From Circinella umbellata (lineage: Eukaryota; Mucoromycota; Mucoromycetes; Mucorales; Lichtheimiaceae), in assembly GCA_025093555.1 (NCBI GenBank), contig JAIWNF010000053.1:186001-250000 (forward strand): 64,000 nt of DNA, given 5' to 3'. Of this stretch, positions 12,036 through 24,149 are shown piece by piece (the stretch's first letter is position 1; the number at the start of each line of letters is the position of its first letter). The notes under the pieces are model-generated. The model saw only the letters and a list, made by a program, of their open reading frames with translations. It was not told the DNA's origin and did not search any database. The position numbers and the translations under genes were made by a program.

Positions 12036-13611
12036 ATGTCATTTTCCGATAACGACGAAGACGTTTTTATCAAGCGTCAACAACCATCATCACCTTTATT
12101 ACAAAAAGCGAAAATTCGTGCTACTCCAGTAACCACAGGTGGTAGCAGCAGATATTCACAAAGAGCTACACCTACAAGTGCCTCTGAATCTCGTCCGAAT
12201 ACAAAAGCAGATAGTACATTTTCGCCACACATTTCATGGCCTATACTATTAGCTGTTGTTCCTACTGTAGGCTCCTTTTTTGCTGGCAGTGCCGATGTTT
12301 GGAGCGATTTTGTTATGATTCTTTTAATTCTATACTACGTTTACAAATGGATGACAGGTAATGTATTGTTATACATTATAGTGTTAATGAATACGCCTCT
12401 TTTGGCTCACTTTCAATTGGAATTTCTTTTGAAACGAATAAATCCATCACTAAAAAGTAACCATGTTCATATTATTGTTATCATAGTTCCTTGGTCATAC
12501 TATGAAAGCGCACGATCTAGACGTATGCTTCATAAAAAGTCAAGCATTATTCTTGACGAACGAAAACAACTTAATGAAATGCAACGTCGAGCAGTCATTG
12601 CTGAAGAACTGCGTCGTCATGAACTTGTTGGACTCTTTTGGGTAATCATTTCGCCTTTACTTGCTGGATATACTTTGCAGTACAGTCGATACTTTTTAAG
12701 CAACTATGAACGTTACATGAGTTCATTTAATGTTGTTGTATTTGTTCTTGCAGCGTCATTAAAACCTCTAGCACATGTCATGACTTTATTACGCGAACGA
12801 ACCCTTTATCTTCAAAGTGAAATGCAGGCATCTGAAAGTCAGGTGCAGTCATTGCAGCGTAAATTAGAGCTGATGGAGGATGAATTGGATACGTTGCGCA
12901 AAGCATTTGCCACCAAAAAAGATTTGGGACAGGTAACACCATAATCATATTACTATTATTACATTATTTTATTGCACAAAAAAAGCCTAGACATAAATCT
13001 TATTGTTCTTCAACAACAATAATCTGATATTTACTAACATGTGATAACAATAATATTTTTTATTAAAACAAATTTATAATGTGAAATTATATATATAGGT
13101 TACAGATGGTTTGAACCCAACTATTCAACAACTCGCCAAGACATTGCGACGGTTTGAAAAGAAAGAAACTGTATTACGGTCATGGTCTGAGGAACGATTC
13201 TCAACTATCGAACAAAAAGTTTCAGAGTTTGATCAATTTATATGCTACCGTATTGAACAAGATCAACGACAATCAGCCCATGGTATGGTTGTTACGTTGG
13301 TTTTGTTGCCACTCAACATTACTTTATGGGTTGCGAAACGAATGACGGGTTTATTGCCTGTACCACGCGCATTGTTAGGTCATGCCTCTACTACTGCAGC
13401 AAAGTCCAATGTAGCATTTCATCATCACCATCATAATAATAATAGCAGTAACAAACGAAATACTGGTATCCCAACAAAACATTTGACACACCCGGACTCA
13501 GAATTAGAATCTATCATTGCAGCAAAAGATTCAGCGGAAACCGCAACGGTCAATAAAAGTGGTAGTGAACCTATGATGACAATGAACAAACATCGATTAG
13601 TACAACGCTAA
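12036..13611 (+). CDS. Multi-pass membrane protein with coiled coil, unknown function
   Basis: Three exons: 12036-12357, 12487-12932, 13099-13611; 426 aa. The N-terminus (1-65) is hydrophilic and Ser/Thr-rich. Hydrophobic segments follow at about 67-84 (WPILLAVVPTVGSFFAG), 90-106 (FVMILLILYYVY), 154-170 (LVGLFWVIISPLLAGY), 188-205 (FNVVVFVLAASLKPLAHVM) and 318-334. Between the last two lies a coiled coil (about 210-300, with heptad-like LQSEMQASESQVQSLQRKLE). Joining exon 1 to exon 2 gives WMTVPWSYYESARSRR, which resembles a motif I recall from uncharacterised fungal membrane proteins. A His-run and Asn-run occur in the C-terminal tail. The first intron is in frame and stop-free, so a longer isoform is possible. 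The function is unknown. Confidence 0.82.
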
Positions 13612-14347
13612 AATTAATATATATATATATATATATTATCAATATCAACTTACACAAAAAACATTTCATATGAAAATTTCTATTATTATTTTCTACCCAT
13701 CCCAAATTATATGTAACGTTGTACTCACATTTTTTGCGCCCGATCCGGATACTATTAAAAAACTATACACGGATCACCATTCATTTTATATATTATCCAA
13801 CTAACATTTATTATCACCCCATCCATTTTTTATTATTCCTTAACCCCCCGTTCATAAAAATTACACATCCTCTTTTCTCTTCAAAAAAAACCTTCTTTAT
13901 TTCTGTGCTGTATTATTTTTAACTTTTTTTTTAATCTATGAGCTTAAACTGCATATATATTATATACTTTACTTATACCCTATCACACACTCTCTTTTAT
14001 TTTCCCTTTCTTACATTCCCCTCTTACGTATCTCAACCATCATCTCTTATTATTATGTTTTATTACAATTACTTTTTTCTACTATCATGATTTACCTCCT
14101 TCTTTTAAATTAAAACAAGAAAACCTATTCAATTTTTTGCATTTTGTTAAACTTAGATGCCTGAGTTTAAGAACTGTTTACTACATTTTTGTTTTATCAT
14201 TTGAGTTTGATAATAATTATCTGCATAAGAAACAAACTGAAAAAAAAGACCAGTCACATTAGAGGTTGCGCTCCCGCCAATTTTGAAGTATCGCGACATT
14301 TTTCCTGCACTAATTGTTTACCGAAACTTTTCTTCACTTTAAACATA
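13612..14347. other. Intergenic region and MAM33 promoter
   Basis: About 740 bp. A (TA)n run sits at 13617-13635, followed by CT-rich DNA (13830-14110) upstream of the MAM33-like gene. No gene was seen. Confidence 0.5.
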
Positions 14348-15563
14348 ATGGCTTCTCAATTATTTCGTACTTCCCTTCGTGCATTGAGCCGTCCTGCTTT
14401 TAAGGCAGCTGCTTTTGCTACAGCCCCACGTGTTGTTACTCCTGCCGTTCGTTCCATTCCCATGATCGCTCGTCCTATGGCGGCCCGTTTCTATAGCAGC
14501 GGCACTGGTAATTAATATTTTAGTTTATGTTGTCTTGTTAGATCTAGACTGGATCGAACATTTATATGTACAAAATATAACACTGGCTCTCTTTATGAAA
14601 AAATACAATAGTTGACAGTGATCTTGTACACAAGCTCGAAGAAGAACTTCAATATGAAAAATCTAATGAAGAATCTGCTCAACCCGAGTTTGTAAAGGAA
14701 TTTTTAGAAGCCAACTCGTTCCAGGTAAATTAATAAATGAAGCGTTATGTTATATAGTGTGGACGGCTTATATAGAATGTAAATTTGATTGACATATGAA
14801 ATTATGCTAAAATATATATAGCTTGATGATAAATTGGGTCATGATGAAGTATCTTTGACTCGTACTTTTGGTAACGAAAAGTAAGTTACACCAAGCATTA
14901 TTCATTGAAATAGTAATTAATCTACACAAGTTATATCATAAAATAATTCACCGAACCAAAAATAAAAAATAGGATCAAAATTTTGTTTTCCATCGCTGAT
15001 ATTAACAACGCTGGCCCCTCTGAAGATTTCTTGGCCGAAGGTGAAGAAACTGTAGAAGAAGATGATATTGCTCCTTCATTCCCTGTTCGTGCATCTATCA
15101 CTGTTGAAAAGGTAACTTATAGAGACGGAGGAAAGAACTGAATGGGGACTATATCAAATTACACAATAAAAAAAATGAGAAAGAAGAAATTTTTATTTTA
15201 TTTGAACCAACAAAAAAATACTTATCAATAATTATAATAAAACAATAGGATGGCAAGGGTGCTGTGACAATTGATACAGTTGCCCAGGATGGTGATATGG
15301 CTATCGAAAGCGTTATGTTCTACAAGGAAAACAAGTTGGCTATCGAACAATCCGCCGAAGCTGATTGGCAACGTCGTGGACTTTACATTGGTCCTCAGTT
15401 TGCCGAATTGGATGAAAACGTACAATCCTTGTTTGCTCGTTATTTGGAAGAACGTGGTGTCAACGCTGGTTTGGCCACTTTCTTACCTGATTATGTTGAA
15501 TATAAGGAACAAAAGGAATACATTCATTGGCTTGACAGCATGAAGACCTTTATTTCTGCATAA
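14348..15563 (+). CDS. MAM33: Mitochondrial acidic matrix protein, MAM33/p32 (gC1qR) family
   Basis: Member of the p32/MAM33 family, acidic trimeric proteins of the mitochondrial matrix linked to translation and respiratory-chain maintenance. Five exons: 14348-14507, 14612-14724, 14822-14880, 14973-15111, 15249-15563; 261 aa, the usual family size. The N-terminus (about 50 residues, starting MASQLFRTSLRALSRP) is rich in Arg, Ala and Ser with no acidic residue, as in a mitochondrial presequence. Next comes an acidic domain with the segment KIKILFSIADINN, an Asp/Glu cluster near residues 130-142, and a C-terminal LFARYLEERGVNAGLATFLP followed by DYVEYKEQKEYIHWL, the family's signature end. Frames match at every junction. 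Confidence 0.93.
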
Positions 15564-17470
15564 TTAACTAACAAATTAATTTTGCATCTTATACATAAAG
15601 TAAATATTCACATACACTACCCCACATCTCTTAAATTTCTTTTAATTAGAAAAAATAAAAAAGCATTTTTACTACCTATCACTTTTGCTAATATACAGTG
15701 CATACCTTGGTTGTTTTTGATAAAAATATGTTGCCACAGCAACAATTGTTTATGAATTAACAATCATGGGACGGAAAATACGTTTACCAGATATGTTAGT
15801 AGAAAAATCATTTTAATATACTTGATACTAGCTAAGGATCTTACACCATGGGTTTAGGAACAAGAAGGTAGTGTACAGACATTACTGTAATATATAGCAT
15901 TATAAATTTGAAATATGCTTGATCTGAAAGTTATAAAGTATCAAAGCGTAAGTATAAAACTCAAACATGTTGGTTTGGATTTCAAAAATATCCACGTACA
16001 CAACTCTTTTTACTTGGTATAATCGAGCAGATCTGAAACCAAACAGTTTTTTACTGGTAATACGTACTATTTAGTTATTATCAAAGATGCCTGTAACAAA
16101 AACAGCATCACTGATTATTTTTTCTCTAATGCCTGTTGCAAAACGAAAACTATAAGACTCCTGTATCACATTTGCAGCACATTGAAAGGGAATGGTGTTT
16201 CACGCAGCAAATCCCAAAATATCACTCTTACAAAACACAGTCTGCGTCTAATCATACCTCCATCAATGTCCAGACGCCATTAATTGCACACTGGAACACT
16301 TTTCTGCCTCCTTAATCAAAGTAATCTGTTTCTTATTAAATTTGAATGATACATAACATAAAAATAAATACTGTCGTATATATACAAAAGTTAAGTTCAG
16401 AGCTGTATGACTCAAGATGATCGACAGGGTCAAAGGGTTGCGAGTAGTATAAGTGAGGTACTAAAATAACTGAAGTTATTCGTCATATTTAATGAGCACT
16501 CATGTTTTGACGTCATTTTCTGTAGAAGTATCATTGATTCCCAATCTATATAAAATCCGTGATAACTGTTTATATCATAATCTTAAAACCTCGAGTCTAC
16601 CAGATACCCTCATTAATGCGTTTGTCACAAGAGAACACTCAGGTTACTCCTGTTTATCCAATGTTTTGAATTGTAAATGTCATTGAAACTCAAAAAAAAT
16701 GCTATTATAGTATAAAGATTATTACGTATAAAGATTATTGATGGAATAGATGACTATAGTCTATATTAATGTGGCACCAGAAATATGTATTCTCTATGAC
16801 AAAATTGATAGAATGTTTGAAGAAGAGAAGAACGACAGAAGGTAATAATACAAGTGCTTAATACCAATCAATATTTTTTTTTTGTTTCTTATATAAATTG
16901 ATTCCATTATATATCAGAAATTTTGAGAAAATGAATAAAGAGTACTGGTCATAGTCAGTTAAATAATACTAGCCATCTATCAAATATTGAATATTTTCAA
17001 AAAGGTTTTATACGCACATCAGCACAGATGTATTAATGGAATTCTATAGTTAAGAGCAATTATCAAGAGTATTACAACACCGTCAGCTTTAAGGTTGTGC
17101 ATGTGTGAAATAATCTGATGAACTTTATAATTACTCATAGATTACAAATATGAAATAAGGTCATAAATGATTTATTTTCTCGACTTTATAGAACTAAGTT
17201 ATGATAACAACCTACATTAGATCTAGTTTATCAACTCGGTTGTTTGATTATATAACGTTGTTGATCACTACATCGCGTGATAGAGTGTAATCATATGAAC
17301 CAATCAGATTTCAAATTCTAAAACCAATGATTCTATTTTTCAATCAATCTTGTTTTCTTTCTCTCTTTCTTTTTGCTTACAAATTCAAACGCTTTTCTTT
17401 CTTTCTACTTCAGTATCTCTCCCTCTCATCACCTCCCCACTTTTGATTGTTACTATTATTACAAGCAAGT
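15564..17470. other. Intergenic region upstream of DRE2
   Basis: About 1.9 kb, AT-rich. A stop-free but ATG-less plus-strand stretch lies at about 16020-16280; it has no recognisable motif. A CT-rich tract (17330-17440) precedes the DRE2 start. No RNA gene was seen. Confidence 0.5.
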
Positions 17471-18681
17471 ATGGTTGTTGCTAATTTCGAAGCTGCTCAA
17501 GGCGAATCCGTTTTATTTGTTTCACCTGCCTCTGTCAATCAAGATGCTTTAGTCAAGGCTAAGAACACTACTGGAGATCAAGTAGGTGCCAGTGGCAAGA
17601 CTGCTTTTGAAGCTATGGAACGAGTTGCTGAAGGTAAAAATATTACTGTACATATTCAAAGATTCCCGGGATCAAGAGAATTTAATATAACATTATAATT
17701 ATTTGTTTATTTTCATAGCACCATTGAACAAATCAAGTTATAATAAGATCTACTCAAATGCGATCCCACCAATCAATTCTGTTCATACACCGCAAGTGCT
17801 TTCACGATTCCTTTCAACTCTTATAGCCAATGGTACTCTTGTTTTATTCGAACCTGTTGCTCTGGAAGATTTAGATGCCTCTTTGTGTCCAGTGACCCGT
17901 AAAGAAGCTGATTTGGTTTCCTTGCTCAAATTGACTGGTTTTGTGGACGTAAACGTGACCAGTGTCGAGCCTGTCTCGGACGCGGATCTTGCTGAATTCA
18001 TCAAAGCTTGGGGTGCTGTTCGTGTTGAACAAGGGGTTGGAGCACTATCAGGTAAATTGGGTGTTGCTCGTATTGAAGTTAAGAAACCTGCCTATGAGGT
18101 GGGTCAAAAGATGACTTTGAACTTTCGCAAGAAGAAAACTGCAGAAACACCCGCAGCTACCAAAAAGTCGGTATGGACGGTATCTGGCAATGACGACAAC
18201 GGTGAAGATGAATTGGAAGATGAAGACGCATTGTTGGATGATGATGATTTGGTAAAACCAAGCAAAGAATCCCTTGCTCGTGAGTATAATTATTTTGTTT
18301 TGATATGGGGAGTATTAGATTGGGAAAAAAAGAGAAAATGTAAGGAACTAATGTTTTTCTTTTTCAGGTCCTGATGATTGTGAAATGGTTGATGGTCGAC
18401 GCAAGGCATGCAAGAACTGTACATGTGGTCGTGCAGGAATGGATGTAGAAGATGAATCTGATAATGTTGTATCGTTAGATCTTATGGAAGATGATGACAA
18501 TACTAGTGACGATGTTGTTGATGTGGATCCTACACCGAAGGAAGTTGGTGGTTGTGGTAGCTGTGCTCTTGGTGATGCATTCCGATGCTCCACATGTCCT
18601 TATCTTGGTATGCCTGCCTTCAACCCCGGTGAAAAGATTACACTTGGTGGCATGTTTGAAAAGGATGACATTGACATCTAG
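17471..18681 (+). CDS. DRE2: Fe-S cluster assembly protein Dre2 / anamorsin (CIAPIN1)
   Basis: Electron carrier that works with the diflavin reductase Tah18 in cytosolic iron-sulfur cluster assembly. Three exons: 17471-17633, 17719-18279, 18368-18681; 345 aa. The N-terminal half resembles a degenerate methyltransferase fold ([19 protein letters not shown]). An acidic linker follows (residues about 205-240), then the two cysteine motifs. Motif A is [19 protein letters not shown] (Cys 246, 256, 259, 261). Motif B is [19 protein letters not shown] (Cys 304, 307, 315, 318), the twin CX2C arrangement. All eight cysteines are present, so it should be functional. The ATG at 17471 follows a CT-rich leader. 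Confidence 0.96.
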
Positions 18682-21111
18682 ATCTATTTTGTTTCTCTCC
18701 TGTTTACATTCCATCATCTGGTTTTTTTCAATTCCGTCCTGCATAAAAATATCACCACCTTTGTAACTAGTTTAACAATCACCCAAACCCTTTTTCATTA
18801 CATCAGACCACCCAATAATACATTCATATAACCTTTTTCTTATCCAGCTACCAATACACGCACGTTTATTTGCATTCGTATATTCTCTTTTCTTCTTTTA
18901 CGTTTCTTTAGTTTTTAATACAATAAAAATGATTTTTCTTGATTTCTATATTATACTAAGACACGATAGGAGGAGAAAAGGAAAATAAAGGGATCTAGTT
19001 ATGCTTCTGCATTATCTTTAAATGACTCTTATAACTAGGATATTGGATCTTTTAGATTAAAGCTCGATGACAAGAGTAATATATCTTGTGAACTGCTTCG
19101 CTCTTAATTATTAGAGTCTCAAGGTACATTGGGATTTTCTTTTTATGAGACACCATGAAATTGTATATTTAAACCTTTAGCTTTTGCAGAACCCACTTGA
19201 TTAGGGCGAAATAGTATTATTTTCACAAATGCATTCGTAACTACTATTTATTTTTATCTTTTAAACGTTATGAACCAATTAGTGCGATAACAGAAGGAAA
19301 AGTGTGACATATATATTAGTAATATCCTTATGGTTTATGAACGTGGTTGATGGGTTCACCAGAGCATTCCATTGTGTTGAGATGTAGTTGAAAATAATTG
19401 CTATCTGATCGCTAGCAGCACCAATATATAACAAGCACTTTGAATATTTCTCGCGTACATGGCATGTATTATTAAAACACATCGTTACTGACTCTTAAAA
19501 TGTTATCAAAACAGGGAGAAAAAAGCAGATTACTGTAGTAAAATACTATATATCACGCGATGTTATACATACATGTAGGGATTCAATGTAATCGATGGTA
19601 AATATGAATTTACACTGAAATGAGATAAGAAGAGAAGAAAGGAAAAACAAAACAATTCTTTTAAAAAAAATATGTAACAAGATTCTGAATGGCCTCTATA
19701 AAGAATGATACTAGTTTATACGAGAGATCGGCTCTAGATCATAACCTTTTTCGAAAAAAGTGTTCTGGAGGGTGAATGGATGAGGTCTTAAGTTTGTCAT
19801 ATCTCAAGTTTTCCAATTAATATTAACTTTTTTAAATTTCCATTAGGTTTTTGTTGTGTCTCATGTAATGTTTTGTCCAAAGTATCAAGAAAATTCAACG
19901 TCTAATACTTCCCATTTTTTTTTTGGTTACATAATGTATAGTACTTTTTACGTTTGGTGGGCGCATAGCTCTATAATTTTTAAGATCTGATGTTCCATAG
20001 TTATGGTTTCTATTTTCGTCATTGTCTTTAATAGAGTTTTTTTCATATACAAATGTTATAGCAACATTATCTTTTGATAAACGGATGTAAAGTCTACCCC
20101 ACTTTCATTAATCACAGAGTACCTACATTCCCGAGGCTTCTGATTCTGAAGTACTGACTTTACCAAATTAATCAGTCTTGTTTCTATATGCACACTTAAC
20201 GGTTAGAAAAAAATAGTTTTCATACTTCAATGTTACGATTCAAAGGAAGTAACGAGATATGCCTTAAATACAGAATGTCAATACGAATTAAATGAGCTCC
20301 GATCGACAAATATATATTATGACCTATTGAACTAATAAAGGTTGAACAATGCACCTCTTTTTTGACATTTTTCTCGTCGAGTATAATTTTTTTTTTGAAC
20401 GAGAGCCTCCTATATGAGATTACAATAGATCAAAAAATAATATTTCAAAACTCTGAAAAAAAATTATGCCATTGCCAATAATTTGAAGCACTGCATAAAG
20501 AGCAGTTAGGAGATGAACATAGATAAAGCCATTTATTATATCTATCTACCTCATTTACAAGCAATTTTATTACAGAAGTTTATAGTTACATCGTTGCGGG
20601 GAGAACTGTGAAAAACTAACTTTTTGGATCTTTGCTTGTTCAGAATTTTTTTTATCATCGCTCTAATCTAACTAGTTTAAAGCTCAAACATGCTACTTCA
20701 CCGTTTTATGTAGTTGTCTGTAGTAAATATTATACTGTATATTCATACCAAGAGAGCTGGTTGTTTTTTTATACTGAAGCAAGAGTAAATAGAACACTTA
20801 ATTGAAATAAGTAGGTGTATAGTCGAAGTTAAGTACATATTTTTTCTTAAAAATAAAAAACATTTTTCCGCAGTCTTAATAGGAAAATTTCTGTAATACA
20901 TAGTATGTCGAAGAAATTGTTATTCTCAGAAGAGTGGCCATGTATCAAGTGATATATAAAGAATGACAAGAAAAATAACTATTTAATGCAAACAAACAAA
21001 TGTGCGGGATGAAAAAAAAGAGGATTGTTTATTAACTACAGATTTTTCTTTGTGTAAATATATATATAAGATATGTAAATGATATTATTGTTATGGTACA
21101 GGTATCTTTTT
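18682..21111. other. Intergenic region between DRE2 and the C2 gene
   Basis: About 2.4 kb between two genes whose 3' ends face each other. AT-rich, with scattered short frames. A possible tiny acceptor-led exon at about 20118-20170 (plus) is too short to support. No repeats or RNA genes were recognised. Confidence 0.45.
18922..18927 (+). terminator. Candidate polyadenylation signal for DRE2
   Basis: AATAAA about 240 nt after the DRE2 stop in T-rich 3' sequence. Fungal poly(A) signals are loose, so this is only a candidate. Confidence 0.3.
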
Positions 21112-21963
21112 CTAGTTGGGAGCAAATTGGATGGTCAAAAGGAGTTCACCATGGCTGCTCAAACCGAGCTTAGCGGGCAACTTGACCCTATAATAATAAC
21201 AACAATATTTTGTCATCAGTAAATTTTGTCGCTGTTATTTGTAATGTGGTACAGAAAAAAAAATTATTTACCATTCGTTGAATTCGCCACCACCTAAAAC
21301 GATGTCCTTGAGGTCAACCTTAGCATCACCAATCTTATCGGAACCAACCAAATCTTTGTCGAGAACCTTCAAGTAAAGCTTCTTATCAGAGGAACCTTCA
21401 GTGATGTTGAAGGTAAAGGTTTCATTCCATACAGGGTTGTTGCTGTTGCTAACTTCGCTAGAACGTTGCTTGTAGTCGTCATCGAGCCACATTTCACTTT
21501 ATAATTACCCAATTCGAAAGAAAATACAAACCCAATTTTTTTTTTAGTTTTCTTGATATGATAATAAACAGATTACAATTCCAAAACATTATCATAATGA
21601 AAATGTCACTTACACATAAGGGTCGTTCTAAAATACAAAGCGTAGAAAAAAATGAGTATTTATTTTTATTGTTATGCGTCGCAAGTTCACATCATCGTCC
21701 AGTCCCAAAATAACCTATGTTCACTCTAATTTATATATATTTACCTTGCCAAAGAGATCTTCGCTCTTCAAATCCTTGGCTTCATCTATAGATAATTTAA
21801 TAAGACGAGTTATATATAACACATAAATAAAACCGATCTTGCCGATCAACCGAATCATACAATAACACGTACAATTTTTTTATTTCAAAAGAAAAAAAAA
21901 AGAAATACACTTACGAAGAGTAACGGTGAGAACACCAGCGGGGAAAGAGCTACCAAAAACCAT
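21112..21963 (-). CDS. Small single C2-domain protein
   Basis: Soluble protein consisting of one C2 domain, probably a Ca2+- and phospholipid-binding module. Five exons on the minus strand: 21915-21963, 21745-21785, 21614-21627, 21272-21496, 21112-21187; 134 aa. Joined sequence: MVFGSSFPAGVLTVTL, HEAKDLKSEDLFGK, NDPYVEMWLDDDY, SNNPVWNETFTFNI, LYLKVLDKDLVGSDKIGD, then a C-terminal GELLLTIQFAPN. The loop Asp residues (the D of NDPYV and the D-K-D / S-D-K loop) are those expected to bind calcium. The third exon is only 14 nt but is needed for the conserved NDPYV. A plant/fungal 'elicitor-responsive' C2 protein is the nearest type I know; the biological role is unknown. Confidence 0.9.
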
Positions 21964-23801
21964 TTTATTGTTTTTTTAAAGAATAAAGTAAAAAGAAAGA
22001 GAGTTATATTTTTCTCGCAAACAAAACATGTGCCCTTTTTATAACTAAAAAACAAGCTGGCAAAACGGGACGAATGAGTTTTTTTTTTTCGCTGGTGCAT
22101 ATTGCTTAATGCTCTGCAGCAATTTACATCATTGTGCGACACCATAAACATGTACTATAGAATGTTTATACAGTTTAAGTTATAGTGTATAAAATCCATC
22201 CATTCGTTTCCTTTTTCTTCCTTGTGCCACTCGAATACCAGATTCCATTTTATGGTATCGTTTTGCCGCTTTGTAACATTATAAAGATGAACAACATCAT
22301 GCTGAGCAGCCTTTTTCTTCTTTTTTTTTTTTTACTTGGCAATAACGATGCATATTTTTCTTTTTTCTTTATGCAAAGAGACGTAAAGATACTCATCGGC
22401 TTTTATGCTTAGAATGGAAAAATTGGGATATTCAAGTTTGACATTTTGATCATATTACTTTTTCGCTAAACCAATTGTAAATTGGGCTGACAAAAGAATA
22501 AAGAAAAAAAAACTGTTGTTAAATATTCTTTCAATGAAATAAAAAATATTCATATGAAAGCTGTAGATACTGATAGAACAATTATTAGTATTAGAATTAG
22601 AATTCAGTACCTGTTTTCGCCCTGTTGAATAAAGATCCGAAGTAAAAGGAAGAGAACTTATCAAAGTTAATGCATAATTTTAAGTAGTGTTATATTTTGT
22701 TACTATAACAAATAAAGAGCCTTTTAACCGCGTCTCTGCTATATCCATAATATACTATCGTTATCATATAGATTACATATTATTACTACTTATAATCTTG
22801 TTGCTTGGTAGTGGAAGAAAGTGCCTTTTACCCGGAGAACGGACTAAACATCGTCAAATAACATATACAAATGCAAAGCAGTAAATATCTTTTGAGGACT
22901 TGCTAAGGAGGTAGCAAAACCAATGATATTCGCACATATCTCCTCTTTTACAACACCCTTCTACAATTTTTTTTTTTACCAAACGGGTAATAGTAAAAAG
23001 CACTTCATCGACATTAGCATCATTATTATTACTAATATTATGATAATACATGTTTATTGAGAAGAATCATAAACCAGAAAGTTCATTGTGAGCAACTTCT
23101 GCCTGATCAAACATTCATGTTTCAAATGACGGACAAATTATGCAACCAGGATATAACATATTGGGTCTCTCGACCTTCATGGCAGAGCTGTTATCGGGGA
23201 TTAAAAGCAGTTTTAATCAGCGAAAACGAATAACCATTTTTGATTTAGTTTCGGGTTCGGTATACCTGGGGTGGTACTACTAGCGCCATTTCTTTTCTGT
23301 TTGCTCATTTTTTTATTTGCGTAGTGTAGGTTTGTATGTATATGGTAGTATATATTAATACAAAATTGGGTTGAGCACAGATGATGAAGCACAAAAGGAA
23401 AAAGGCACCACTTAAAACACTTTTGATGGAGAGAAAACCACAGATGATGGGATCACAAAGTTACTTCTTCGGAACAGCTGTCCGGTTTTTAAAATGAATG
23501 GATGATAGATGCAAATTTATTTTTATTTTTGGGTTATGTACAAATGTGCTTTTTTTTGTGAAGCTCTGCTTAGACTATGTAATTGACAGTATTTTCTCTT
23601 TTTGTGAAATGTGATATTTTGTTGCCTGGGGAATACTTTTTTTGTGTGATAGTAAAAATAAATGTTTCAAAAATAGTTTTGTTGTTGTTATATATAAGGA
23701 GTTTTCATGTATGTGTGTTGTGTCAGGTATAAATTGTAAAGTATAAAAATGGAAAGCAAGGAGGGGGAATATAGGTTGATTTTCCTCACTGACATCAGTT
23801 C
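21964..23801. other. Intergenic region between the C2 gene and the Ecl1-like gene
   Basis: About 1.8 kb. It includes the C2-gene promoter and a possible small plus-strand frame at about 23381-23497 with two similar copies of a CACAGATGATG motif. No supported gene was seen, though 3' UTR of the Ecl1-like gene may run into it. Confidence 0.45.
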
Positions 23802-24149
23802 TCAAGAAAATGATGATACGGTAGCTTGTTGCTGCTGTGTTATTCCGAAACGTCGGCTACTTGATCGAAACACCATACTTTTACGACATCGTGGAAAGCT
23901 GAAACGAGAGACTTTATGATGATAAAAAATAGTATCTTTCTTTAAACACTCGGATGAGCAGTACAATGAATTCTATTTTTTTTTTCAATATGTACAAGTT
24001 AGATTCATGACGAGTTTCAGCTAATTAGTTGTTATGAATATGTAGAGGAGTGTGCTCATGTAAGAAAAAAAAATACTTTTATATACACATACCGAGTGTG
24101 GATTAATAGCAATATCGCAGTAGGTACACCAATTTGTATCACAAATCAT
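23802..24149 (-). CDS. Ecl1-like small zinc-binding protein (two exons, 75 aa)
   Basis: A gene split into pieces too short to show as long reading frames. Exon 1 (24093-24149) encodes MICDTNWCTYCDIAINPHS and ends at a clean GTATGTG donor. Intron 23973-24092 ends ...TAG. Exon 2 (23802-23972) starts in frame with NSLYCSSECLKKD, continues with a basic Ser/Arg-rich tail (KVSRFSFPRCRKSMVFRSSS) and ends VSSFS-TGA. The joined protein has Cys8-x2-Cys11 and Cys24-x3-Cys28, the pattern of fungal Ecl1 'life-span regulatory factor' proteins, small nuclear zinc-binding factors that act under starvation and stress in fission yeast. Motif and phase-0 junction are seen; family membership is from memory of the consensus; function is inference. 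Confidence 0.72.
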
